From Pelobates cultripes (Eukaryota; Chordata; Amphibia; Anura; Pelobatidae), in the NCBI GenBank assembly GCA_933207985.1, contig OW240912.1:248722265-248786264 (forward strand): 64,000 bases of DNA, given 5' to 3'. Of this stretch, positions 12,121-24,446 are shown one piece after another; the first letter of the stretch is position 1; every line of letters begins with the position of its first letter. The notes below the pieces were generated by a model. It was not told where the DNA came from. It was given only the letters and a program-made list of their open reading frames with translations, and made no database searches. The translations under genes were made by a program, and so were the position numbers.

Positions 12121-12420
12121 ACTCACAAATTATTTTTATTTTATTTTAAATCCACCCAGCCTCCCTGGGAGAGCTGAAATGGATTACTTACCTGTCCAGT
12201 AGGGCTACTGGGCGGGCAGGCAGGGGGCGGACAGGCAGAGTAGGCGGCGAGGGAGCTTTAATCTTCCTGCTCAGCTCCCACGCGCGCCACTTAGTGATGC
12301 TGGGAGCCGGTCTGACGTCATATTGAGTATGCTCCCTCGCTGCCCGCCTCAGGGGGCTCAACAGTGGCCAGCTCTTGAGCCCCCCAGGACACGAGACAAG
12401 CAAGGGACCTGCTTAGGCGT
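12121..12420. repeat. Dispersed repeat with TGACGTCA core (copy 1)
   Basis: The sequence shares a backbone with 19850-20110 (caaattattatt...tccatccagtctccct...gggagagctg...tagtgatg) and with the palindrome at 45.8-46.0 kb (gctccctcg, gccgg, TGACGTCA). The CRE-like octamer lies near 12313. No coding potential is supported. Confidence 0.55.
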
Positions 12421-12814
12421 TTGGGGTGGCTTTTTTTGTCAGCCCTTGCAAAGTGCCGCCCAAGGCAGATGTCTTGTTTGCCTCGTGGAAGACACATCTC
12501 TGTTTCAAGAAACGCTAGTCGATAGTTCCGGGAGGCATGGTCTCGAACCCTTTGACGTCCTGATGCAACGACCACTTCATCAGATCTGCCAGACCTTTGC
12601 TGCCCATTCCTTTTAATTCCGCCTATACAGAGTTGCAAAGAACCCCCTTAAATGTCTGTGACTTTGTGCTATTTCAATTTCGCAATTTAAAACACATATC
12701 CACATTTTTTTTATACACATAAAATCCATCTTAAAACAAATTTCTACTTTAATTAGACATCTAAAAAGGACTAATTCATAAGATTTCACCAGAACAAGAA
12801 ATAAGTACTATACC

Positions 12815-13967
12815 AGGATATCAAAGACCAAAAAGCTGTTCAAGGTTGTCAGGGACAAGATTGTAGATCTACACAAGGCTGGAATGGGCTACAAGACCAT
12901 CGTCAAGCAACTTGGTGAGAAGGTGACATCAGTTGGTGCGATTATTCGCAAATGGGATAAACACAAAATAACAGTCAGTCTCCCTCGGTCTGGTGCCCCA
13001 CGAGGTGATATCTTGCATGGAGTTTCAATGATCATTAGAACAGTGAGGAGTCAGCCCAGAACTACACGGGAGGATCTTGTTAATGATCTCAAGGCAGCTG
13101 GAACCATAGTCACCAAGAAAACAATTGGTAACACACTACGCCGTGAAGGACTGAAATCCTGCAGCGCTTGCAAGGTCCCCCTGCTCAAGAAAGCACATGT
13201 ACAGACCCGTCTGAAGTTTGCCAATGAATATCTGAATGATTCAGAGGTGAACTGGGTGAAAGTGTTCTGGTCAGAAGAGACCAAAATCGAGCTCTTTGGC
13301 ATAAACTCAACTCGCTGTGTTTGGAGGAGGAGGAATGCTGCATATGACCCCAAAAACACCATCCCCACCGTCAAACATGGAGGTGGAAACATTCTGCTAA
13401 GGAAACAGGACAACTGCACCGCATCAAAGGGATGATGGACGGGCCCATGTACCGTCAAATCTTGGGTGAGAACCTCCTCTCAGCCAGGGCATTGAAAATG
13501 GGTTGTGGGTGGGTATTCCAGCATGACAATGAGCCAAAACACACAGCCAAGGCAACAAAGGAGTGGCTCAAGAAGAGGCACATTAAGGTCGTGGAGTGGC
13601 CTAGCCAGTCTCCAGACCTTAATCCCATAGAAAATCTGTGGAGGGAGCGGAAGGTTCGAGTTGCCAAACATCAGCCTCAAAACCTTAATGACTTGGAGAG
13701 GATCTGCAAAGAGGAGTAGGACAAAATACCTCCTGCGACCAAGTACTAAGTCGAAGGGGCCAAATACTTATTTCACTCAATGACATGCAAATCAATTTAT
13801 AACTTTTTTGACATGCGTTTTTCTGGATTTTTTTTTTGTTTTGTTTTTTATTCTGTCTCTCACTGTTAAAATACACCTACCATTAAAATTATAAACTAAT
13901 AATTTCTTTGTCAGTGGGCAAACGTTCAAAATCAGCAGGGGACCAAATACTTATTTCCCTCACTGTA
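12815..13967 (+). mobile_element. Tc1-like transposon, left end missing
   Basis: The right terminus accaaatacttatttccctcactg, followed by TA at 13966-13967, is a Tc1-like inverted terminus. A second internal copy of the aaatacttatttcactca motif lies near 13765. The transposase region begins near 12815 without the expected ATG, and no matching left terminus is seen upstream. The copy is 5'-truncated or very diverged. Confidence 0.8.
12884..13719 (+). pseudogene. Tc1-like transposase, frameshifted
   Basis: Two overlapping reading frames (12884-13435 and 13432-13719) together cover most of a DDE transposase. The helix-turn-helix part ([19 protein letters not shown]) comes first, then [20 protein letters not shown] and [11 protein letters not shown]. 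Sequence that normally follows the HGGG motif is deleted near 13390-13415, and the frame shifts there. The first catalytic Asp (WSDE in relatives) is Glu here. The copy cannot encode active transposase. Confidence 0.85.
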
Positions 13968-15780
13968 TATGCGGTTTGATTGTACCCTGCAACGTGGAAG
14001 GATATTATAGGTTTCCTCAGAAAGCACCACAATCCATGATCCATCTGCGTCTGTGGCACTTAGGGCTTCACTAAGGAAAGCATGTCAAAAGATAGTCACA
14101 CAAGGACATAACCGTGATGATTAGAAAGCACATTTCATAAAGACACCGAATAAATAGAATTGACATCAACTAACAAGATTACATTTAAGAAGTCTTATCT
14201 GGTCTGAATTCAAACCAATACAATTCTGTAAGACACTGAATAGCTTGCTATCTGAGTAGTTCCACTCAAGTTTAAAAAGAGTTTTAGGTACCATTACCAG
14301 GCTTCGGGTGCAGACATTTAACAAAAATCTTGTTTAAAAAGTCTGCCCCAGGACATTGTGCGTTCCTCTAAAATTTTAACAGTTTCAACTGTAAAGTGAC
14401 GTCATTCCTGTAATGCCACTTTGGTTTAGAACTCTCACAATCAAAGGCAGCATTTCACACCTACTCTTAACACTACACTACCCTTGCCTTAACACCAACT
14501 CTAACTCCCTAACCTTAGCCTAAACTTATAATGAAATATAGAGGTCATATCAGTGTTCTGGAGTCATTTATAAACCGTTATTAGGAGATGCCCAGAATCC
14601 CTCAATGGTATTATTTCATTATTTTGTGAGAGAGAGGCAATTCTGGAGTAAAGTTGTAAAAGTGTAGTCATCAGTGAAAATATAACAAAGGCTTCCAGTG
14701 TGATTGCTCTACTTCATGATCAGAGTCCTGAAATACTCCGTATATAAAAATAAAATGTTCTGCGCTCAAACTACCACTACTCCTGGACGGCAGCAATGAC
14801 TATAGTATATATCAGTCCCAATGCATACAATAAAATACAAACCAAAAAAAGTAACTTGCACATTTAAATAACTGTTTTCTAGTATCAATCCAATGGCCAT
14901 TTAAGTGTAAGCGCACCTGCATCAAGGCAAACCTCTTAGGTTAGTCCTAGGCTAACAATTCACCTAGCTTCTTTGAGCTTCAGGTATAAAAAAAAAAATC
15001 TCTAATGAGACAGAGGGGTATTCGTCAAACATTTCCTGAAATACTCTGTTTATAACCTTGATATTATCCAAAGGTAAACTTACATGGTCATAATATCTAC
15101 AAAGTGTTTACAAACTTAACAGACAAGAAACCAATACACACAAAATTTCCTTCCATCCTTGTACTCTGAAACTTGTGGATGCTGTGTAAATATTAGTAAT
15201 CTTAAAAGACAAATTAATTTCTTAAGTACCTCCAGTAACTTGGGCTCTGATTGCAGGGGATTTTCAGAACACAAATGAAGCATTATACAAAGCACAAAAA
15301 CTTGGATCGGCTCCTGGGGGACTGCCTGTGTCATCAGACAGGTCTGTCGATTTATATTCACTAAGATTACATAATATACATCACAATACACTTGTAGTGA
15401 AATTATAAAATTTCAGTACAAGTGTATAAAATATATAGTGACAGGGTCACCAGGAGCAGGTACATAAGCCAGCACATGGAAAGTGCACTTTCCCCCTGCT
15501 ACTAGGGTTAATACTTGTAGCCGCTTCAGCAGCTACTTTATTAACATTGCCCTGCCCTATTGCGCCTGCTGAGATTTTCTCATTAGGCTGCTGATCACAG
15601 ACACCGAGAGTGTGTGAAACTGAGCCTGACTGGCAAGAAAAACGTTGTTTGAAAAGGTACAGGGATGGCTCACATCTTTCCTCTGGTTTGACAGCACAAG
15701 ATGCCCAAACACTTTATTAAGATCAGAGTGATACAGTAATGCAGTGTACCCAGGGTGATAGTGTTTGTTACAAAAGTAAT
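13968..15780. other. Intronic sequence without gene
   Basis: No coding exon is seen. A roughly 125-bp block at 14449-14573 recurs at 16735-16856. Near 15440-15800 the sequence begins to show decayed gypsy-type coding texture leading into the relic at 15790. Confidence 0.45.
14449..14573. repeat. 125-bp dispersed segment, copy A
   Basis: The block from catttcacacctactct to gagtcatttataa is nearly identical to 16735-16856; differences include ctccctaacc versus cgcactaact. No clear terminal repeats or target duplication are visible here. Confidence 0.7.
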
Positions 15781-16111
15781 TAGTACACTTCTGGCTTGTT
15801 GGCAAGGTCCATATGAAATCCTAGAAAAGATTAGTCCTGTTAACTACAAACGTTAGTCAGCCTGACTGATGAAATAAAGGGCAGGTTTTACATGTAAACC
15901 TTCTGAAACCATGGTAACAGAGAGGCACATGTATCCCTTTTGGACCATACCCAAATTGATCCCCAGTCTTGTGAATGCTCAGTGACTAATTCCACCGAGA
16001 TAAGACCTATCCAAGTGGAAGAAGTTAAGGACATGGTGGAATGAAATTTGGGTGTCTTCTCCCCCATGCCAGGTAGTACTCAAAATTTTTCACAAGAACC
16101 TGGAGTTACTA

Positions 16112-16539
16112 TTAAAGGGACACTCCACACCCCTAAAGCACTTTATATTGCTAAAAAGCTGTGCGTGTGAAGAGTGTGTCCTCTTCATTTTGCAAAAAGT
16201 GCAGATTTTAATAGAAATTAAATGCTTTCAAGTAGACAAGTGGTCTTGTTACTTCTTGGTTTGGTTAGCTCAGTGAAGCTAAACTCAAAATGCAATTGCT
16301 CAGAGCACCTGCCTTGCGAAGACTTCTCATTGAGCTGCATAAGGGAGTATAATTGGACAGCCACAGAAAGTCTAAGTTGCAGAAGAAGAAAAGGGTTTGC
16401 AAAGCCTGCAGACAAGAGAACTGCAGATTGTGCAAGTTGTTTTTAGCTATACCCCCAATAAATTTTTTTTTAAAAAGTGCATATTTAAATGCATGCAAGT
16501 TTTTACTTATGGCATATCTACTAAATGGTGTCCCTTTAA
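16112..16539. mobile_element. T2-like MITE inside gypsy relic
   Basis: The ends are TTAAAGGGACACTCCACACC and aaatggtgtcccTTTAA, with TTAA at 16112-16115 and 16536-16539. It splits the reverse-transcriptase region of the gypsy relic. A diverged relative lies at 29204-29620 and shares gtgtcctcttcattttgcaaaaagtg-like sequence. Confidence 0.85.
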
Positions 16540-16734
16540 ACCAAAGCCCTACAAGATACCCAAGGCAAAAAGGAATTCAGTCAGGAGAGAAATCAGGGAA
16601 TTGTTAGAGTTGGGGGTTATTAAAGATTCTCATAGTAATTGGTCCAAACCATCATTTTGGTGCCCAAGTCAGATGGATACATTTGGTTCTGTAATGACTG
16701 TAGAAGCCTCAATGCACATCCTTGTATGCCATAA

Positions 16735-16856
16735 CATTTCACACCTACTCTTAACACTACACTACCCTTGCCTTAACACCAACTCTAACGCACTAACTTT
16801 AGCCTAAACTTATAATGAAATATAGAGGTCATATCAGTGTTCTGGAGTCATTTATA
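16735..16856. repeat. 125-bp dispersed segment, copy B
   Basis: This copy interrupts the gypsy RT between the stretch reading LNAHPCMP and the stretch reading VDELVEK. It is therefore an insertion relative to the retroelement. It is nearly identical to 14449-14573, which lies 2.3 kb to the left. Confidence 0.7.
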
Positions 16857-17547
16857 ACCTCTGCCATGGGTGGATGAGCTGGTGGAGAAAAGGATTTCTA
16901 CTCTGGATTTAACTAAAAAGCAGACCATACCAAAGAGAAAACTGCATTTGCTACTCCAGATGGCTTGTTTCACCTAGTCCTAGGGTAATGCCCTTTGGCC
17001 TTCGTGGCATTCCAGCGGCTGACTGACAAGTTGCTCAGACCTCATGCCAAGTAGGCAGCTGCATACCTTGCTTATATAATTCATAGCACAGACTGGGACT
17101 CGCGCCTGCAGAAGGTAGAGGATGTGTTGAACACCTTCAGAAATGCTGGGCTAACAGCTAATTTCTTTAAATGTTCTATTGGTATGACAAAGGTCAAGTA
17201 TCTGTGTTACAGTGTTGGGAGAGGGGTAGTGAAATGCCAGATTAACAAAGCAGAAGCCATACAGAATTGGTCTTAGCCACTTAGAAAGACCTAAATTAGA
17301 GCCTCTCTGGGGATTGTTGCCCATTACAGATGGTTTATACCACATTTTGCAACTAGAGCTTCTACCCTCACAGACCTCATTAAAGCAGGAAGTCCAGACA
17401 TGGTGCGGTACTACAGTAACGCAGAGAAGTTTTCTGCAGATCATATATCAAAACAACCTTGGAATGAAATATGAAAGAGGTAAATTGCAGTTAAACAGAC
17501 ATGGCTCAAATTCGAGGTTTTGTTTCATAACTTGGACAATTAAAGGA

Positions 17548-18010
17548 TTAAAAGGACACTATAGACACCAGAACAACTACAGTTCAATGTAGTTGTTCTG
17601 GAGTCTACACCCTGTCCTTGCAGGCTTTTTAATGTAAACATTGCCTTGTCAATGGAAAAGGCAGTGTTTACATTGGAACCCAGTAACACCTCTAGTGGCA
17701 GCCACTCAGACAGTCACTAGAGGTGCTTCCTGTGTCAGTGCTGCACACTCTGCATGGAGACGCCAGACGCTCCCCTAGAGATTTATTGATTCAATGCCTC
17801 TATGAGGAGATGCTGGTTTTGCTATGTATGTGCAATAGCCTTCCAATGTTTTCCTACTGGATTGGCTGAGATTGTGAAACCTGATAATCTCAGACCTGGA
17901 GGCAAGATGGAGGAGGGGAGAGGGAGTTTAGCGAGACCATTACAAAGCTGGAAAAGGAATAAGTAAAATACCATTTTAAAGGGAAGCAAGGGACCTAAGC
18001 TGCTATCACT
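17548..18010. mobile_element. T2-like MITE, right end eroded
   Basis: The left end TTAAAAGGACACTATAGACA with TTAA at 17548-17551 is followed by the hairpin-like caccagaacaactacag...gtagttgttctgg. The interior has aaaaggcagtgtttaca and ggctgagat segments seen in other copies. A clean right TTAA terminus is not identifiable. Confidence 0.65.
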
Positions 18011-18106
18011 GAAAACCCTTGGTTAAAGAACAAGTAGCAGCTACAAGAGATCTTCAGAGTATGGTGTTCTAAAATAGGCTACATTTTAGTGATTATACAC
18101 ACATAT

Positions 18107-18110
<4 letters not shown>

Positions 18111-18196
<86 letters not shown>
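18111..18196. repeat. (AT)n microsatellite
   Basis: An uninterrupted AT dinucleotide tract of about 86 bp, flanked by acacatatacac and gtgtattttt. Confidence 0.97.
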
Positions 18197-18200
<4 letters not shown>

Positions 18201-19849
18201 ATTTTTATTTTTTAACAAACCTAGTCTGTTTTTTGTCAATTGAATTTATTGCAAGTGCACGATAAACACATTTTAATCTTAGCAGAATTAAAATGCAGCA
18301 AAGAAGCAACCAGAACAATCCAAGCCATATTTTACAATGTTTGCTCAGGTTGAACATTTAATAATTAAACACAAACTGCACTTCAGACAATACTTGTCCT
18401 TTAACTTTTAAGTACTAATAAAAGCACTTTGTAGATTGAATTGCACAGAATTTTTTTTTAAATGCTTTAATCTAATCACTATAGAGATAACTCCGATTCA
18501 TGGGACATGAATCACGTGGTTAATATATAATGAGTTGGAGCATCACCCTAATTACTTGTATACAAGTCATGTGATTCTTAACGATGTCACATGCAAAAGT
18601 CTTTTAAATACAATTGTTTTATTTTTTTTTAACCTGATATGATGTTCTGGTATACCGACAATAGTTATAATGCATTACTTAACGTAAGTGCATTTACAAA
18701 CTGAAATTAATATTTGGAACACAAAGGGTGAGTGTCTGACTTGCAAAGTACATTAGAAGAAATGTAAAATAGAAATTTCAAAATTGTATAATGCTTTCCT
18801 ACGGGGAAATCCTAATGCAAGCGCGGCCATTGCCATGCATGTGCATTAGGTTTCCCCTGCCGGCTGATGTCGGCAGGAGAGGAGCAGAGGACTAGTCTGT
18901 GGAGGATCCCACTGTCTCCTCCATAGACCGCAGTGTGAAGGAGACAGTGGGATCCTGGTAGATTAACTTTTAGGAGCTGAAGAGGACAGTCAGGAAGACC
19001 ATGGAACGGCCGCGAGGGACAGGTTCAGGTAAGTAAAGCACACGTTCTCCTGCACCCCACGGCAACTGGACACAAAGCAGCAAAATATACAAAGACCCCA
19101 GACAGTGACAAAGCCACATTAATAGAGACTCTATTGCATATGCCGAAAGGAAAATGGACTGTATAATAGGTTAAGTCTCATGAGCAGTTTTGCTTCCCAT
19201 ACCAAGCTAATATAAAAATTGTGTTTTTGAATCAATACTGTCCAAAAGTTAAGAAAGGTTAGTTACATATCTTACAAACTGTTATACGTTGTATTTTAAT
19301 TTAAAATAATTCTAGTCAAGACTATGCATAGACTACTGTTGCCCTCTAAATATTGCTATGAATAAAGCGCATAAAACTGCTTGCTCTCAGTTGAATATAG
19401 TGGTTCTGGTTTCCGCAACCTGTCACTGCAGATTTTTCAATTTAAACACAGCCTTTGCACCTCAAGTAATTTTCATTTCTTTGTACGAACACCTCTAGTG
19501 GAAGTCACCAAAGTGCTTCCTATATCAGTGGTGCACAGTGGGCAGCACCTACATTCAGTGTATTCACTCTGCATGGGGGCTCTGCATGTTTCCCATAGAG
19601 ATGCTAATTTGCGTAATGTTTTGCTGTGCATGCGCAATTACCTACCAATGCTTTCCAATGGGAAATCAATGAATTGGCTGAGATCATCAAGCTTGATCTC
19701 AGCCACTGAAGCAGGGCCACGGCAAGACCAGCGCGGTGTGGGAAAAAAGGTGCGTTAAAACACCATTCACAGGGAAGCGGGCAGATAACCTAAACATACA
19801 TACACACTCACTGACAGACAAACAGATGCACACGCTAATTTTCTCTCAT
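18197..19849. other. Intronic sequence without gene
   Basis: No coding exon is seen. A GC-richer block at 18.80-19.05 kb contains an inverted segment (gaggatcccactgtctcctcc and gaaggagacagtgggatcc). T2-like interior sequence appears near 19.39-19.77 kb (gaccagcgcg, ggctgagatcatcaagcttg). Confidence 0.45.
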
Positions 19850-20110
19850 ACTTGCAAATTATTATTTGTTTTATTTCAATATAAGTCCATCCAGTCTCCC
19901 TAACTTTGGGAGAGCTGGAGTGGATCCACTTTTCCTGGGGTCCTGTGGGGCAGCTCTTATCTTCAAGCACCATTTAGTGATGTCGGGGCTGGAGTGATGT
20001 CATATTCCGGCATCACTGCAGGGTGCGCAAGGGAGCAAAGCAAGAAGATTACAGCTCCCTCGTCTCCTCCATTCTTTATAGCCAGAGCCCACCTCGGAGA
20101 GAACGGCTGA
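19850..20110. repeat. Dispersed repeat with TGATGTCA core (copy 2)
   Basis: It aligns by eye with 12121-12420: tattttatttcaatataagtccatccag, gggagagctggagtggat, tagtgatgtcgg, gtgatgtcatattccgg, agctccctcg. The octamer corresponding to TGACGTCA is TGATGTCA here, a CpG-decay type change. Confidence 0.55.
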
Positions 20111-20800
20111 CAAATACCCAGGCCCTAGCTAATTGCATCCTAAAATTTCAAATAAGCACTGTTTAATTGTAAGGGTTTGTGTGGCATGGGTCAGTTCTGA
20201 GAAATGTGAGTGACTTACTAATAATTAGTGCAACTAAAATGTAATTTAGAAGAATAATGTATCTTATTTACACACGGATTGCTAAAGCACATTTATTGTA
20301 GTTTCTGTATTATTGCTGTGAATCTCTGTTATACACTCAGACACATTAATATGGAGCTCCTAGAAATGAGGGACAGAGGGATTCTGGACTGTCTCATCAA
20401 TAGGGACACTCAAGGGTATGTAGCAAACACTGCTCTTTGCTGTTTATGTTTCTGCACCTTAAAGTGAATTAAAAGTATCATCCATTGCAAATAATACATG
20501 AGAAGGGACATACAGACTGAGCCAAGAAAAGTCACTGGACCAGAAATTGTTCCATACAAGCAAGATTCAAATCTAAATAACTCCGATTGTATACATTATT
20601 AGTAATTGCTTATTTAGTACAGTGTACAGACGAGAGATCTAGATTTGAGGCTCTGCTATATTAATAATGGTGCAGACCCATTACATAAAAATCATCCCAG
20701 AACATGAAATGAGTGTACACAGGAAAAGATCTCATGTACCGTCAAAGCAATATATATATATTCACTGTTTTCAACCACAAAAATCTTGAGATAATATAGC
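20111..20800. other. Intronic sequence without gene
   Basis: No coding exon or recognisable repeat boundary is seen. There is a short AT run at 20749-20760. Confidence 0.4.
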
Positions 20801-21570
20801 CTTGGTGCTCCACAGTGGAACTATAATACATTCTTCAAATATTGGAAAGGAGTACACACTCGCAGGACTTTGTTATGAAAAAGTAAAAACATGAATTTAG
20901 CAGCGTCAACGTTTCAGACCCACTCGTGGCCCTTTCTCAAGACAAATTACAATCATTGCAATATCACTTCTATACACCAAATGCATGTGATTACTTAATT
21001 AATTTACTTACTCCATCTGTGTGTATCCCATCACCACAAAACATGAAACCTGGAACCCAAGTGCCTGCAGGAAGTGAGTAACAGTCTAATCCCTCTCAAA
21101 ACGGTGCAACAACGACCCGATATTTATAGTGTGATGGAGTTACTAAGAAATATATTGGGTATGTAACCATACCAAGCTACATTTAAAAATGGAGACATTT
21201 AATTTTACTATTTTTATATTAAGATTTATTATCCAGTCCCTCCAAGATATCTTTAGTCTAGCCTCCCAATTCTCTTATTTACAATGGTAATGCTACAGTT
21301 ATATAGGATTTAGAGATACACAATTCATGCGTTTCCTAGTCAGTTAGCAGTGATTTATTCGTCTCTTTTTAACTATCTATAGCCAATGACCCGATATTCA
21401 TAGAACTAATCGCTGTGTTATGGAGTTACTAAGAAATATATTGGAAGAATAACCATACCAAGCTACATTTAAAAATGGGGAAATTTAATTTTACAATCTA
21501 TTTTTATATTAAGATTTATTATCCAGTCCCTCTAAAATATTTTCTTCCCTTTAAATACGTCTAGCCTCCC
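20801..21570. repeat. Unclassified repeat with internal direct duplication
   Basis: The left part carries a cgtttcagacccactcgtgg ccctttctcaag motif of a kind common in non-autonomous vertebrate repeats. Further right, 21114-21267 and 21388-21570 are imperfect direct copies: gacccgatatt, tggagttactaagaaatata, taaccataccaagctacatt, atccagtccctc and tctagcctccc recur in the same order. Confidence 0.6.
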
Positions 21571-23479
21571 GATCTCATACTAGCCTTTGGTAGTTGTAGG
21601 AGAGTTCTTCTGTCAATTCTACAGCATAGAGGTTATGCCAAAGAACAGACTGACAGGTGAGAAAGGGACCATATTTTTAAATAGGTTTTCCTCCCAATAG
21701 ATACATTTGATTTTAATTCCTGAACACAATGCTAGGAGAATAACATTTACTTTTTAATATACACTTATGTATAACATGACAAACACTTTAAGTGTGTTTT
21801 TCAATTTACTGTGTTAACGGTCTAGTGAATGGACTCATAAGCTGCTTTTCAGCAGATTGTGGTTATGGTGCCTAGAGTATGCTGGCTCCCTCATAATAAA
21901 GTAGCTACTTTCTCACTTTTTGGTGGAGATTTTCAATCCAAAACCAGCCTCAGGCGTCCAATGACAAAATGTAGGAGCTATGAATCACTTCATGCCATAG
22001 CAGGAGAAGTGGACAATAGTTGACTGAAAGCATCAGCCAATCACTGTCCCAAACAGGGTAAATTGGTATGGTGTACGGTGGAAGCATAGCTCTGCCTCTA
22101 CCACTTCATCATTGGAGGCCAGTCTTTCAGCATAAGAGGACTGAGTGAGAATCTTTACCAACAGTGAGTAAATCATTTAGTAGTGACATGGGACCTACTG
22201 CTTACAGACTTCAGGAAAAATAACCACTTCAGTCTGTTGAGGTGGTTATGGTGCCTTCAGTATCAAATATTGCAAACTTTGTTTTCTTGGCAGTCCTATA
22301 ATGCAAGGCAATAGAGCAGGGCAGAGCCCCATGAAGCAAACATGGCATTCTTTTACAATTTTTATCCTTCACTTTCCATCCGTATTTCACTACCTTGACC
22401 AGTAATAACCCTGTACGGACAACGTAGGGAATGCATTTGTAAACTAAATTTCCTAAGATGCCCTTTCTAAAGGAACATGATATAGTCATTAGTGCCAAGG
22501 TTAGTGCCAAGGTTAGTGCCAAGCACAGAACCACTCTCAATGGTGCTTGCATTAACATGGACATTATAGTCTAAGGAGCAATATTGTTTAAATCTTTTAT
22601 TTTTAAAAATGCACTTTTATGTTGTCATCTTCAAATTTATGAAAAAAAATTCAAAACAGGATGAAATTTTGGAGTTTATATGTCACACAAAACACAATCC
22701 ATTACAACCACTTTAAAACCAAATGCGAAAACAGGAAGAGAAAGATGTGTTTGTTACTAGACTAAAAGGCAGTAGTAGATTCAGCCATAATGAAAAAACA
22801 CAAAAGAAGAACTGAATTGCTAAAAGATTCAACGTCAATGTAGGAGACAAAACAAACTATAAAAAACTCCTTTTCATAAAATGATAGACATGGAAAATCT
22901 CAGAATTCCAGTAGTATTAGACTACACCCCGCACACTTTTACAAACTTCAATTAAAAATCTCACTGTCAATCACAAATAAAGATTACATTTTAGAACTGT
23001 GAGCTCTCTCCCACTGGCTGATACATTTTCTCATTAGAATCCAGCAGTTCCTCAAGGAGTTTCAAAATTATATACTCAGTGTTAGTCATACAAGTGGAAA
23101 CAGTTGGAAATTTTAAAAAAAGACTTTAAACTGAATCTGCACTTTAAGGTCAAAATAGCCAAATGGGAACAATTTTCAGTTTGAATATTTTTGCTCAACC
23201 CTTTCCCCTCGACTATCCCACAGGGTGGGACATTTTAATTCTCATTCCAATCGTATGTCTCACCTGGTGGGACATATGAGTAGCATACAAGTTTGACGAT
23301 CGCACGGCTCACCCAGAGGGACATAACGGCTCACATTAACTTTTTGTGAGGTATTGTAACAGCACTGTGATACCCCATTGGGTAAGCTTAATTGGGCTGG
23401 AGTATTTTTTTGGAATGTGGATACACAAGGGAGGATATGGTTGATGGCTTGCTCCATATTATCATTAACCTGCTGTCTT
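21571..23479. other. Intronic sequence without gene
   Basis: No coding exon is seen. T2-like fragments appear around 21.83-22.26 kb. Three tandem copies of a 12-bp unit (ttagtgccaagg) lie at about 22490-22528. Confidence 0.45.
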
Positions 23480-23841
23480 TTAAAGGGATACTCCCGGCAC
23501 CCACACCACTTCAGCTGATTGAAGTGGTCTAGGACTGTGCCCCTATAGCACTTAATTTACATTGCAGCTCTAAGTCTGCCCTCTGTGGCTGTCTATCAGA
23601 CAGCCACTAGATGGCTTCCAGAATCCAAACCAACCTTTGGGCCGTTATCTGACGTTGGACATCCTCATGCATCTCCAGTGTCAGCCACTTACCAGATTCC
23701 AGCGCCATGTCCCTCAGCGCTGGGTAAGGCTCTGCACCCCTCCCCCTTCATGGGATGAGGGCAGAAGGGAGGGGGGCACTGCAGGATCCTGCAGTGCCAG
23801 GAAAATGGGTTTGTTTTCCTGGCACTGGAGAGTCCCTTTAA
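23480..23841. mobile_element. T2-like MITE, full length
   Basis: TTAA lies at 23480-23483 and 23838-23841. The left end is TTAAAGGGATACTCCCGGCA and the right end ctggagagtccctttaa. The interior (ccacttcagctgattgaagtgg, ggcccgttatctgacg) matches 43049-43540. Confidence 0.85.
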
Positions 23842-24446
23842 ATTCTTTCATTAGAAAACGGAAACCTGCTAGTTACCACTGGGAGCTCAATAAGAATTTA
23901 TGTGGAAAAAAACCTAACACACCTAGTTTAAAATGCCAAAGATTCAACAAATTGATGCAATAATTACGTGTAATTATTTTAGACAATTGCTACGCCAAAC
24001 TTGTGTTCTCAGTAATCTCTTTAAGGCTGGGAATACTAATTAGTAAGGAATAAAGCTCAAGCATTTTTATCTTTAATAACAACTGTAGTCTGATTTATAT
24101 TCAATGTATGGTGTTTAAAAGCTTTTGCTTGGAACTGCCAAGACATAAAACACCGAAAATATTCTCAAGTCACCACATAATCTTAGCCATCAAATGACTA
24201 AAGTTAAACAGATGCTCAATGCTGAAGTTGACTCCAAATTTTAATGCATTGTTTAGATAATTCATGTTTTGACTTTTTTTCTAATTTAACGGACACTATA
24301 TGCACCAAAACAAATTAAGCTTAATGGATTGGTTTTGGTGATCATGCCCCCGCAGTCTAACTGCTAATTTCCATGACATTTAGAAGTTCATGCAGCCCAA
24401 GTCACACCTCCCCACATGTGTCGTGTAAACAGAGAACTTACTTTGC
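23842..24446. other. Intronic sequence without gene
   Basis: No coding exon is seen. A truncated T2-like left end (ggacactatatgcaccaaaac) starts near 24290. Confidence 0.45.

Larger units (their letters stand above)
15790..17480 (+). pseudogene. Ty3/gypsy pol relic, integrase before RT (Gmr1-like)
   Basis: At 15800-15855 an integrase C-terminal segment reads WQGPYEILEKISPVNYK. At 15882-15914 it continues in another frame as QVLHVNLLKPW, the end motif of such integrases. Reverse-transcriptase sequence follows downstream: VFSPMPGST near 16055, PYKIPKAKR and ELLELGVIKDSHSNW near 16545-16650, VDELVEK and STLDLTK near 16870-16915, and TDLIKAGSP near 17375. Integrase therefore precedes RT, the order known for Gmr1-like elements. 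Multiple stops and shifts, a T2-like MITE (16112-16539) and a 122-bp insert (16735-16856) break it. No LTR pair was identified. Confidence 0.75.

Noticed and set aside
37..16800. Many other open frames of 60-140 codons in 1-16.8 kb
   Set aside because: Apart from RAB9A and the transposase and pol remnants, none shows a recognised motif, a coherent splice structure or plausible composition.
16052..16807. Overlapping open frames of 65-136 codons on both strands
   Set aside because: They span a MITE inserted into a decayed gypsy pol. Only the part reading PYKIPKAKR...ELLELGVIKDSHSNW reflects real ancestry.
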